From: Phytophthora quininea
Lineage: Eukaryota; Oomycota; Peronosporomycetes; Peronosporales; Peronosporaceae
Length of the DNA stretch: 37,971 nt
NCBI GenBank assembly: GCA_011947345.1
Contig: JAAVTG010000485.1
Coordinates: forward strand, 1 to 37,971
Direction of reading: 5' to 3'
The stretch's first letter is position 1. Every line of letters starts with the position of its first letter. Positions 1 to 8,238 of this stretch are shown in pieces. A program made the translations under genes and the position numbers. Under the pieces are notes generated by a model. That model saw only the letters and a list, made by a program, of their open reading frames with translations, searched no databases and had not been told where the DNA came from.

Positions 1-56
1 ATGAGATGACGTTCAATCGCTTGACAGGAGAGGTACTTGACTATCAAGCAAACTAA
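1..56 (+). CDS. Major capsid protein, 3' end only
   Basis: These bases are identical to the last 56 bases of the capsid gene ending at 23909, including its TAA stop. Only the C-terminal 18 residues are present because the window starts here. Confidence 0.9.
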   Translation, partial: EMTFNRLTGEVLDYQAN

Positions 57-201
57 GTTAATACGATTAGCATCTCAGCCACTCGCAAGCAATTCACTTA
101 CCACCATATATTTTCTGAGTTCCCGCTGGGTGTAAGTCTAATTAATTAATAAAATTTGAAATTGTTTTCATGGGTATGTATATAGACTACCCCTGATAAT
201 A

Positions 202-514
202 ATGAGTGCAACACTAAGTTTTGGCAAGCATAAGTCGAAGACGATCGAAGACGTATATACTTCTGATCCTGGCTACTGCCGCTGGCTGTTGAATCAAAAG
301 ATTTTGATTGATTCCAATCCTGACATTGCTGAATTCTTGAAGTCCAAATTCACTAACGATGATGGATCGTTCCTAATGACCTTTGGTAAGTACAAGGGGA
401 AGACCATTAAGCAGATCCAAGCTATCGATGATAAGTACATCGGGTGGATGAAAAAATGACTTCATTAATGAGAAGATGCCCAAGCTGAAGGCTGCTATTG
501 ATGAGCTGGTTTAG
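202..514 (+). CDS. Exodeoxyribonuclease X C-terminal-like small protein
   Basis: The product has two copies of one short motif: SFGKHKSKTIEDV at about residues 6-18 and TFGKYKGKTIKQI at about 60-72. Each is followed by a tyrosine/tryptophan-containing segment (YCRWLL, YIGWMKK). This F-G-K-x-K-x-K-T-I pattern is that of the ExoX-like C-terminal domain found in phage and large DNA virus proteins, usually without the nuclease domain, so I do not assign catalysis. The frame stops at 459, but codons in the next frame run on to a TAG at 512-514, which suggests a one-base slip in the A-run near 450. It lies between the capsid gene and the right terminus. This copy keeps the second motif in frame; the copy at 24055 loses it. 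Confidence 0.65.
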
Positions 515-551
515 GTTCACAAGGTAATTTTTGATAAAAATACTGATGTAT

Positions 552-865
552 TTAATTCTTTTAACCCATTCAATTTCATCGATTGTTCGAGCCCTCCATA
601 ATTGAGAAGAAGGCATTGATGACGCCCACACTTTATGCTTAGGAAAAGTACAATGATGAGCATAGTTCCATCGTTTCATTCTCTTACCACAAGGGCAATC
701 AATGTCTTCGTGTAATAGAGACTTAAAAATCTTATTCATCATTTCCGCGGCTTTATCAACATCGGATACAGCTTCAGGAAACTTTGAAATTGGATGTTTG
801 CTACATCGATCTTTTGATTTTGTCTTATCGCATACTTTACCATTTTTCATCACGTAGTTGCACAT
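552..865 (-). CDS. Small Cys/His-rich protein (putative zinc-binding)
   Basis: The probable start is the ATG at 863-865, whose product begins MCNYVMKNGKVC. An upstream in-frame ATG exists only because the frame stays open through the terminal repeat. Two Cys/His clusters are visible: C-x8-C-x8-C-x2-H at the N-terminus, and a C-x-C...HH-C group around residues 60-75. The first resembles the short CK-x-G-x-C...C-x2-H knuckle of small phage and viral proteins. No function is known to me. In this copy a one-base difference in a T-run near 559 removes the natural stop that the sister copy (24407-24721) has. Confidence 0.5.
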
Positions 866-954
866 CGTATATATACTTAGTAGTTTAAGCATTAGAATCA
901 AATCATTTTGTATCGGATTATTTTGTTTGCCCTCCGAACCTTCGACAGGTTCTG

Positions 955-1115
955 TTGTGCTCGGAGGTGTGGAGGAGCCCTCCTTCGCACCAGGAGCTGC
1001 TAGCGGTGGTGTCGATGAAAGTGTCAGCTGTCGCAGGAGAAGCTTTAGCCCTACTCTCGTTGGTAAATTACGGTCAGGAAAAAACTGACGGTGTAATGTT
1101 CCAGTAGTTACTACT
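955..1115. repeat. Right terminal inverted repeat (element upstream)
   Basis: The reverse complement of this stretch aligns with the left end starting at 2619. Both begin AGTAGTAACTACT and share GTTTTTTCC, CGTAATTTACCA, CGAGAGTAGG, TAAAGCTTC, ACACCGCTA and TGGTGCGAAGGAGG in order. The two arms are clearly diverged, so this is an imperfect TIR of about 160 bp. Termini in AG are typical of Polintons. Confidence 0.88.
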
Positions 1116-1121
1116 GGCGTC
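1116..1121. repeat. Target site duplication GGCGTC (right side)
   Basis: GGCGTC follows the right terminus directly. The same six bases precede the left terminus at 2613-2618. Six bp is the known Polinton target duplication length. Confidence 0.9.
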
Positions 1122-1442
1122 CCAGTTGACGCAATTCGTGAAGAACGCCAAGGCCACGAGGGATTACAGCTCGGCATTGTCCAAGATCGACGACATTGAA
1201 ACGAAGATCAAGGCCGTGGCCGGCATGGATGTTGCATTGGAAAAGGTGCAAAAGACCAAGTTCTACCTCTGGTTCAAGATGGGCAGCGTGCCAGCGGGTG
1301 TCACGGCTGCCGAGAAGTCTACCTACGAGGCATTCGTCTATAATATCAAATTCGTCAAGGCCGCCTGGGTAAAGAGAAGAATGCGCCGCCGGCGCACATG
1401 CCTGTATCGCACACTGGCGGGTGGGCTGTTAGCGGTGCCTAG
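1116..1442 (+). pseudogene. RXLR effector, 3' half (interrupted by Polinton)
   Basis: This is the C-terminal effector part of a secreted RXLR protein. Its frame is the one that the 5' half (2434-2618) would enter if the element and one target duplication were absent. The peptide is helical-looking, with aromatic residues (YLWFKMG, YEAFVYN, KAAW), reminiscent of the WY-type fold of RXLR C-termini, though I cannot prove that family. The half has no promoter or start of its own. In this copy an A-run at about 1371 is one base shorter than in the sister copy (24972-25299), so the last 25 or so codons are out of frame here. The intact frame ends at a TAG matching 1440-1442. Confidence 0.75.
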
Positions 1443-2394
1443 AGTTGCTTGTTCTTCCGCTTGCATGTCAATTGACTAATGCACAATATCTTGTCCGAGT
1501 AAATGCTGCACCTGGTTGTGTAAGGTCAACGATTCCGATCAGAGTCCACTTCGCCTGTAACTTTGACGTTGGCGAACGTAACTAACTTACATGTACGAGC
1601 TTCTTCCTGCGACCAGGTCGTGCGGTACCGCGTTTTCGCCACTTCTGCACTTCCCTCCGTCTCAGCAGTGGCTGTTGATACATTTTGTCCACAGTTCTAG
1701 GGCCAAAAGAAAATGAAAGTTGAAACGAAGTGCGCTGCTAACCAGTCAAGCAAGGTGTCTGATGCGACCTGAGCACGTTCGCTGTTCGTCTGCGCAGAAG
1801 GAGTGCGCTTATTGTGAGGCTACAGTTGACGGTGTCTCCTGCATCGGATCAGAATCATTAGTCGATTAGCTTCCAGTAGCTAACCAGCCATGAAAATCCA
1901 CTTCATTCTGCTTCTTGTGCACTGAGAACACCTCCGTGGCGGTCTATGAAAGCACTGTGTTGTTTGCAAAACACCGTGTACAGTCTGGTCACCACCACTT
2001 CAGTATGACCAGACCCTGACAACTTCTCGTCGATGCTGTTGCTCGTAGCATAGCTAGACTGTAAGGCAAACACTACAACCCGCGTGTTGGAAAATTATTC
2101 ACGGAAAGTAAACTCGTTGAGTACAGTGTGTATCTCTACAGTTGAGTCTTCTCGATTGACGTTTACGGCGATACAGGTTGCAGTGCTCAATCAGTGAAAA
2201 CGTCCAGTCAGCAACTGCGACGGGCTGCCACGCCAAATCTGTGCATAACTTGAGCTTACGCCTTCTTGCTGCACAGCTTCACCAGATCGACTTGCAGTGT
2301 CCGTATCTGATCTTCGAAATGATGTCAAACCAGGATCGGCATTCGCTCTAATGTACGCGACGACCGCTGGTCATTGACTACCGTCGAAACAGAA
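1443..2394. other. Host intergenic region, no gene seen
   Basis: About 950 bp between the 3' RXLR half and the RXLR promoter. It has stops in all frames and no credible coding frame, RNA gene or repeat that I can see. It recurs almost unchanged at about 25300-26251. Parts of it (about 1669-1829 and scattered bits to 2380) also reappear inside the blended segment 4880-5745. Confidence 0.7.
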
Positions 2395-2412
2395 GCCATT
2401 CTTCAATTTGCC
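2395..2412 (+). promoter_or_regulatory. Oomycete core promoter (initiator + flanking region)
   Basis: The stretch GCCATTCTTCAATTTGCC fits the oomycete Inr/FPR consensus (TCATTYYNCAWTTTNYY) at every position from CATT onward. It lies 22 bp upstream of the RXLR ATG at 2434, the usual short oomycete leader. The sister copy is at about 26252-26269. Confidence 0.75.
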
Positions 2413-2433
2413 AAGTCCTCAGTAGCCGCAGCA

Positions 2434-2618
2434 ATGAGTCGACTGTTTCTGCTGTTTATCGCAGCTCTGCTTGCCACCACCACCATCACTGACGCTGCCA
2501 GAAGTCTGCGGTCCACCGACACCACAACCACCGACGAAGAGCGGGGAGTCTTCTCAGACTTCGCTGCTCCCCTCGTGGCGTTGGTCAAATCAAACGAAGA
2601 ATTGCATCCATTGGCGTC
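2434..2618 (+). pseudogene. RXLR-dEER effector, 5' half (interrupted by Polinton)
   Basis: I chose the ATG at 2434 because it is the first after the initiator and opens directly into a signal peptide: hydrophobic residues about 4-18, with likely cleavage near residue 21. RSLR follows at residues 23-26 and DEER at 34-37, the classic host-translocation leader of Phytophthora RXLR effectors. These are secreted proteins that act inside plant cells. The gene is broken after codon 61 by the element terminus at 2619. The frame does not stop there: it stays open through the terminal repeat to a TAA at 2869-2871, giving a 145-residue chimeric ORF. The missing C-terminal half is represented by 1116-1442 and 24972-25299. 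Confidence 0.85.
2613..2618. repeat. Target site duplication GGCGTC (left side)
   Basis: These six bases lie immediately before the AG terminus and match the six after the right terminus at 24972-24977. Confidence 0.92.
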
Positions 2619-2783
2619 AGTAGTAACTACTAGAGCAGGACTCCGCCAGTTTTTTCCTTCCCGTAATTTACCAGCGAGAGTAGGTTTAAAGCTTCCTGAA
2701 TGTCAACCGTTGAGAACAGCGACAACACCGCTAAAATGGTGTCTGGTGCGAAGGAGGTTTCCTCCACATGTCCAAGCACCGCA
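2619..2783. repeat. Left terminal inverted repeat
   Basis: Starts with AGTAGTAACTACTAG and pairs imperfectly with the right arm (24811-24971) over about 165 bp. From 2784 to the CRN start no further inverted match is obvious and no gene is seen except the chimeric RXLR reading frame. Confidence 0.88.
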
Positions 2784-2899
2784 AATACCAACTCAGGGAT
2801 TACAAGCAAAAGGAAGTTTCCGCACTGCCTCGTCATTGGTTAAAAATCTGACACACCTTCGTCCCGCTTAAATACGAACCGAGATTCTCCCTTCTTCCA

Positions 2900-2915
2900 C
2901 ATTCCAGAATTCGCC
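2900..2915 (+). promoter_or_regulatory. Initiator-like sequence of the CRN gene
   Basis: CATTCCAGAATTCGCC fits the oomycete CATTYYNCAWTTTNYY pattern with two mismatches and ends 13 bases before the CRN ATG. It suggests the CRN cargo has a host-type promoter rather than an element-type AT-rich leader. Confidence 0.4.
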
Positions 2916-2928
2916 GGCTCAAGAGGAG

Positions 2929-4723
2929 ATGGTGAAGCTCTTCTGTGCGATCGTTGGGAAGGCGGGCAGCGTGTTTGAGGTGGATATCGACGATGGCGCG
3001 TCGGTTGCTGCGTTGAAGGATGCGATCAAGGAGGAGAATGAAGACATCCAGTGTCCTGCGTGAGCTGCAGCTCTTCCTGGCGAAGCAGCCCGTCAAAGAT
3101 GAGGGCGGCAAAGAGGTCGTCCCTGTTTACCGCCCTTCTGCGGAGGAAATGAAGGAGGAAAGTCTCAAGTGGCTCCCAGACGAACATCGGGCTGCTCTGA
3201 AGCTGGTGAAAGGAGAATCCGATGACTACATCAATGCGCTGACGGCCGGAGAACCGATTCTGGGCTCAAAGACCTTAACAACGTGGTTCTACACGAAGAA
3301 CAACATGGAGCTTCCATCCATTGAGCAAGTTCACGTGCTGGTGGTGGTTCCGGATCAGCAGTCGGTTTCTGCTGTGGCGGCCGTTTCGATCAAGAAGAGA
3401 AAGCTTGCTGAAATTAGCGACTTGATTACACCATCTTCTTTCGCAAAATGTAAGGGAGTGGCAGTTGGGTGAAATGGTTGAAGAAACTCAATGGCCAGAT
3501 TGAGTGTCATCGCGTTGAACGTTCTGACGACGAAACGCCGATTCCGGTTGTGCTCCTAAACAAAACGTTTGCAAGATTTGAGGAAAACTGCAAGGTGATC
3601 AAGTTTAGTCAGAACGACTGTGAATTTGTGAGCAAGTTGTGCCATGGCTTGTCCACTCCATACGACAGCGAAGCAACATTTGCAGAGAAAGCGCGGCAAT
3701 TGCTAACAGCATACCTGCTCGGTGACAATCCAGTATCGACGATCACCCCGGCAACTGTTAATGGCTCAGTGTCAGATGGCTCCTATCGTTTTGGAGAGAC
3801 ACTGCTACTTAATTTGGAATGTAAACTCCAAAAAGGAGACGGTGGTGGAGATCCGACAATGCAGAACGTTGCATACTACATTAAGAACTTGCCATTCGTG
3901 ATCGACCGTCAATTTCCATGTTTCTTGGTGGATATCTGCGGACCGTTCATGAGTGTGTTTGGAATTGTAAACACGAGCGACGAAGATGCGATTTGCGAGC
4001 CTCTAGTCATGAGCTTCCCGCTACTTTTTCGACAACGAGTGGTTGATGGTATCGTTGGCACGTATGTGCGCATCCTTGAAGGCTGCTGTCCAGGAGCTGA
4101 CGAATTTGTGCTACGAGCTCAGTGCTAGTCGTCAAAACCGTGCGTTTGGTCTGCATTCAACTACTCTCGATCGACTAAGATTCCCATATAAAGATTCTGT
4201 CGAACGCAACGGCGCGGACATCTCATTTCAGTATTTGGAAGTGGTGCAGCGGTTTGTTTTCAAGGGGCATCACGCTGGAAATAACGTTATCATCAAGTTC
4301 GCCAAGCGGTACGGGAGGGAAGTCCATGATTATTGTTCAAGCGCTGGATTTGCTCCCAAACTGCTGTTCTGCGAATTTTTACCTAATGGTTGGGTATTCG
4401 TCGTTATGGAGCAACTTCCATTGTGTCCCCTTCGTCAGGCCAATGGCATGATAGTTCGTGATCAACTGCTGAAGATCGAAAGCACTCTAAAAGATGGATC
4501 TTTCGTCCATGGTGATCTTCGGGAGCATAACGTGATGTGGGATTCCAGTAAGAACCGAGTCGTGTTGATCGATTTCGATTGGTCAGGAAGGGATGGTGTC
4601 GATACGTATCCACCATTTATGAATGCTGAAATAGCATGGCCACCAGGAGCAGTGTGTGGCGAGCCGCTTCGAGTTGCCCATGATGCGTATTGGATTGCTT
4701 CGATAGCTGCCCGATTGACGTAA
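2929..4723 (+). pseudogene. Crinkler (CRN) kinase-type effector, copy A, frameshifted
   Basis: The product starts [10 protein letters not shown], the usual CRN opening, and continues to ELQLFLAK and, about 90 residues later, HVLVVVP, the CRN recombination junction. A C-terminal kinase-like domain follows (VIIKFAKRYG, HGDLREHN, IDFDW). CRNs are modular oomycete proteins that act in host cells, often in the nucleus. This copy is broken at least three times: a stop at 3061, a G-run near 3454 one base shorter than in copy C, and a T-run near 4023-4029 of five. It lies between the left TIR and the replication genes, so it travels with the element. Its base composition is visibly richer in G+C than PolB and the structural genes. 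Confidence 0.85.
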
Positions 4724-4795
4724 GGCGAAACTTTAAATTTATCGAGTATTCAATTACTTTTATTCCTGATAAGTATAAAGTTATAATATACAAAG

Positions 4796-4912
4796 ATGGC
4801 GGCATACTCACCTGAGCAATACCTAGCTAACAAGGAGCGCATTAATGCAGCGCAGAAGCGCTACTACCAGCGCACACGCGACTTCGCACTTGTCCTCCAA
4901 AAGAGCTGTTGA
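4796..4912 (+). pseudogene. Truncated copy of small basic protein gene
   Basis: The first 28 codons equal those of the gene at 7903-8142. The sequence then runs into the blended segment and stops at 4910-4912. It is best read as part of the duplicated or misassembled block rather than a separate gene. Confidence 0.6.
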
Positions 4913-5745
4913 TACATTTTGTCCACAGTTCTAGGGCCAAAAGAAAATGAAAGTTGAAACGAAGTGCGCTGCTAACCAGTCAAGCAAGGTGTCTGATGCG
5001 ACCTGAGCACGTTCGCTGTTCGTCTGCGCAGAAGGAGTGCGCTTATTGTGAGGCTACAGTTGACCTGATCCAAAATCTGAATAATATTAAGTCGATCCAG
5101 GGAAAAGTAGCTTAAGAGATATGACAATGTTTGCATACGAGCTTGAGGTTTAAAAAGATTACACCTTCGTGCTCTTAAATGTGGTAGCACCTACCGCGTT
5201 TTGGTCGCCAAAACCGGTAAGATGGACCCTGTCAGCAACCTATCTGCGCCCCAGCAACTTAAACTGTTGCAAAGCAGTACAAGGTCAGTCTTGATAATTT
5301 GAAGAAGCACCTCGTTTCAGACTATACAGTTGAGTCCTCATTATCGTTTTTACAAGGGCAACCACATCGAGTCTCACCTATTGAGCAATCCGACGGGTGC
5401 AGTTCTACGATAAGCTTGAGAACGTTCTAGAGAGCACAGAAAAGATGCCTTGCAGGTAAATATTGCTCTTCGAAATGATCTCAAAGCAAAACCGATGATT
5501 CGATCTAGATATTACGCACCCGCTCTAAGCAATACCTCGTAACGACACTCCTGTTTGCTATCAATAGCAGCAGCGATGTTCGAAGGTGTTTCAGAGATTC
5601 GATCTATGGAGATGGCTGACAAGCTCAACTATCCTAGTCTGGATATCACCGTCAAGGCAACCACCGGGTTCAAGAGTCTTCTCAGACTTCGCTGCTCCCT
5701 CGTGGCGTTGGTCAAATCAAACGAAGAATTGCATCCATTGGCGTC
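4880..5745. other. Blended segment: probable consensus artefact
   Basis: This stretch alternates, over spans of a few to about 160 bases, between two unrelated parts of the locus. One is the host upstream region (about 1640-2618); the other is the element interior (about 7985-8790, end of the small basic gene and start of PolB). For example, 4903-5063 matches 1669-1829, 5080-5320 follows 8170-8430, and 5321-5345 mixes bases of both. It then ends in a 70-bp copy of the RXLR 5' half and GGCGTC (5740-5745). There is no coding frame. Such fine interleaving looks like reads from two paths averaged by an assembler, not recombination. Confidence 0.75.
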
Positions 5746-5910
5746 AGTAGTATCTACTAGAGCAGGACTCCGCCAGTTTTTTCCTTCCCGTAATTTACCA
5801 GCGAGAGTAGGTTTAAAGCTTCCTGAATGTCAACCGTTGAGAACAGCGACAACACCGCTAAAATGGTGTCTGGTGCGAAGGAGGTTTCCTCCACATGTCC
5901 AAGCACCGCA
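5746..5910. repeat. Extra internal copy of the left TIR
   Basis: It is nearly identical to 2619-2783, with AGTAGTATCTACT at the terminus, and is preceded by GGCGTC. It belongs to the 3.1-kb duplicated block and is probably not a third real terminus. Confidence 0.7.
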
Positions 5911-6054
5911 AATACCAACTCAGGGATTACAAGCAAAAGGAAGTTTCCGCACTGCCTCGTCATTGGTTAAAATCTGACACACCTTTGTCCCGCTTAAATA
6001 CGAACCGAGATTCTCCCTTCTTCCACATTCCAGAATTCGCCGGCTCAAGAGGAG

Positions 6055-7830
6055 ATGGTGAAGCTCTTCTGTGCGATCGTTGGGAAGGCGGGCAGCGTGT
6101 TTGAGGTGGATATCGACGATGGCGCGTCGGTTGCTGCGTTGAAGGATGCGATCAAGGAGGAGAATCAAGACATCCAGTGTCGCACGTGAGCTGCAGCTCT
6201 TCCTGGCGAAGCAGCCCGTCAAAGATGAGGGCGGCAAAGAGGTCGTCCCTGTTTACCGCCCTTCTGCGGAGAAATGAAGGAGGAAAGTCTCAAGTGGCTC
6301 CCAGACGAACATCGGGCTGCTCTGAAGCTGGTGAAAGGAGAATCCGATGACTACATCAATGCGCTGACGGCCAAACCGATTCTGGGCTCAAAGACCTTAA
6401 CAACGTGGTTCTACACGAAGAACAACATGGAGCTTCCATCCAAGCAAGTTCACGTGCTGGTGGTGGTTCCGGATCAGCAGTCGTTTCTGCTGTGGCGGCC
6501 GTTTCGATCAAGAAGAGAAAGCTTGCTGAAATTAGCGACTTGATTACACCATCTTCTTTCGCAAAATGTAAGGGAGTGGCAGTTGGGTGAAATGGTTGAA
6601 GAAACTCATGGAGGTTCGATTGTCATCTCGTTGAACGACTGACGACGAAACGCCGATTCCGGTAGTGCTCCTAAACAAAATGTTTGCAAGATTTGAGGAA
6701 AGCTTCAAAGTGATCAAGTTTAGTCAGAACGACTGTGAATTTGCCAAGTTGTGCCATCTCATCCACTTAGACAGCGAAGCAACATTTGCAGAGAAAGCGC
6801 GGCAATTGCTAACAGCATACCTGCTCGGTGACAATCCAGTATCGACGATCACCCCGGCAACTGTTAATGGCTCAGTGTCAGATGGCTCCTATCGTTTTGG
6901 AGAGACACTGCTACTTAATTTGGAATGTAAACTCCAAAAAGGAGACGGTGGTGGAGATCCGACAATGCAGAACGTTGCATACTACATTAAGAACTTGCCA
7001 TTCGTGATCGACCGTCAATTTCCATGTTTCTTGGTGGATATCTGCGGACCGTTCATGAGTGTGTTTGGAATTGTAAACACGAGCGACGAAGATGCGATTT
7101 GCGAGCCTCTAGTCATGAGCTTCCCGCTACTTTTTTCGACAACGAGTGGTTGATGGTATCGTTGGCACGTATGTGCGCATCCTTGAAGGCTGCTGTCCAG
7201 GAGCTGACGAATTTGTGCTACGAGCTCAGTGCTAGTCGTCAAAACCGTGCGTTTGGTCTGCATTCAACTACTCTCGATCGACTAAGATTCCCATATAAAG
7301 ATTCTGTCGAACGCAACGGCGCGGACATCTCATTTCAGTATTTGGAAGTGGTGCAGCGGTTTGTTTTCAAGGGGCATCACGCTGGAAATAACGTTATCAT
7401 CAAGTTCGCCAAGCGGTACGGGAGGGAAGTCCATGATTATTGTTCAAGCGCTGGATTTGCTCCCAAACTGCTGTTCTGCGAATTTTTACCTAATGGTTGG
7501 GTATTCGTCGTTATGGAGCAACTTCCATTGTGTCCCCTTCGTCAGGCCAATGGCATGATAGTTCGTGATCAACTGCTGAAGATCGAAAGCACTCTAAAAG
7601 ATGGATCTTTCGTCCATGGTGATCTTCGGGAGCATAACGTGATGTGGGATTCCAGTAAGAACCGAGTCGTGTTGATCGATTTCGATTGGTCAGGAAGGGA
7701 TGGTGTCGATACGTATCCACCATTTATGAATGCTGAAATAGCATGGCCACCAGGAGCAGTGTGTGGCGAGCCGCTTCGAGTTGCCCATGATGCGTATTGG
7801 ATTGCTTCGATAGCTGCCCGATTGACGTAA
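6055..7830 (+). pseudogene. Crinkler (CRN) kinase-type effector, copy B, heavily frameshifted
   Basis: Second copy within the same element, lying in the duplicated block. Besides the breaks seen in copy A it has small deletions (near 6270, 6372, 6441 and 6483) and a scrambled stretch near 6605-6640. The half upstream of about 6780 is the worst; the kinase half (7140-7830) is clean and identical to the other copies. That gradient towards the blended segment fits consensus error better than gene decay. Confidence 0.7.
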
Positions 7831-7902
7831 GGCGAAACTTTAAATTTATCGAGTATTCAATTACTTTTATTCCTGATAAGTATAAAGTTATAATATACAA
7901 AG

Positions 7903-8142
7903 ATGGCGGCATACTCACCTGAGCAATACCTAGCTAACAAGGAGCGCATTAATGCAGCGCAGAAGCGCTACTACCAGCGCACACGCGAAGCGCGCTTGTC
8001 CTACCAAAAGAGCTACGACGATAACAATCGAGAGCAGATTCGTGCTCGCAAGAGGAATACGAAAACCGAACCTAATACCACTGAAACCGAACCTAAGCAA
8101 TTAATTAATTTTTTCAGAGATAAAAAGTCGCCAGTGATATAG
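7903..8142 (+). CDS. Small basic protein, unknown function
   Basis: A 79-residue product rich in Arg, Lys, Tyr and Gln in its first 55 residues (for example NKERINAAQKRYYQRTREAR), with a Thr/Glu-rich tail. Composition and predicted helicity suggest a nucleic-acid-binding role, but I recognise no family. The ATG follows an AT-rich leader (TATAAAGTTATAATATAC) typical of the element genes. It sits between the CRN cargo and PolB and is identical in the second unit (28654-28893). Confidence 0.55.
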   Translation: MAAYSPEQYLANKERINAAQKRYYQRTREARLSYQKSYDDNNREQIRARKRNTKTEPNTTETEPKQLINFFRDKKSPVI

Positions 8143-8154
8143 ACTAACATCAAG

Positions 8155-8203
8155 AATATAAAGTCGATCCTGATACAAAATCTGAATAATATAAAGTCGA
8201 TCC
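8155..8203 (+). promoter_or_regulatory. Two 16-bp direct repeats upstream of PolB
   Basis: AATATAAAGTCGATCC occurs at 8155-8170 and again at 8188-8203, a 33-bp period, within 90 bp of the PolB start. A weaker third match (TAAAAAGTCGCCAG) lies near 8121. It may be a factor-binding or core promoter element. It is conserved in the second unit at 28906-28954. Confidence 0.45.
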
Positions 8204-8238
8204 ACGGGAAAAAATATAGTTAGAGAGATATACCGACA

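Larger units (their letters stand above)
1..1115 (+). mobile_element. Polinton/Maverick element, right end only
   Basis: This is the right-hand end of an element that begins outside the window. It matches the right end of the complete element (about 23854-24971) almost base for base. It holds the last codons of the capsid gene, the ExoX-C-like gene, a minus-strand Cys/His gene and the right terminal inverted repeat. It ends at base 1115 in AGTAGTTACTACT and is followed directly by the target duplication GGCGTC. Confidence 0.9.

Noticed and set aside
422..1177. A 251-codon minus-strand frame spanning the TIR and host DNA
   Set aside because: Its first 104 codons are translation of host and TIR sequence. 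The Cys/His gene proper starts at the ATG near 865, after an AT-rich leader.
2630..2836. Minus-strand frame in the left TIR (repeated at 5757 and 26487)
   Set aside because: It is open only as the complement of the RXLR-TIR frame, with no leader, motif or conserved context.
4796..7902. A genuine internal tandem duplication of the TIR-CRN block
   Set aside because: Its junction is the blended segment, and the second unit lacks it. An assembly artefact is the simpler reading, although raw reads are needed to settle it.
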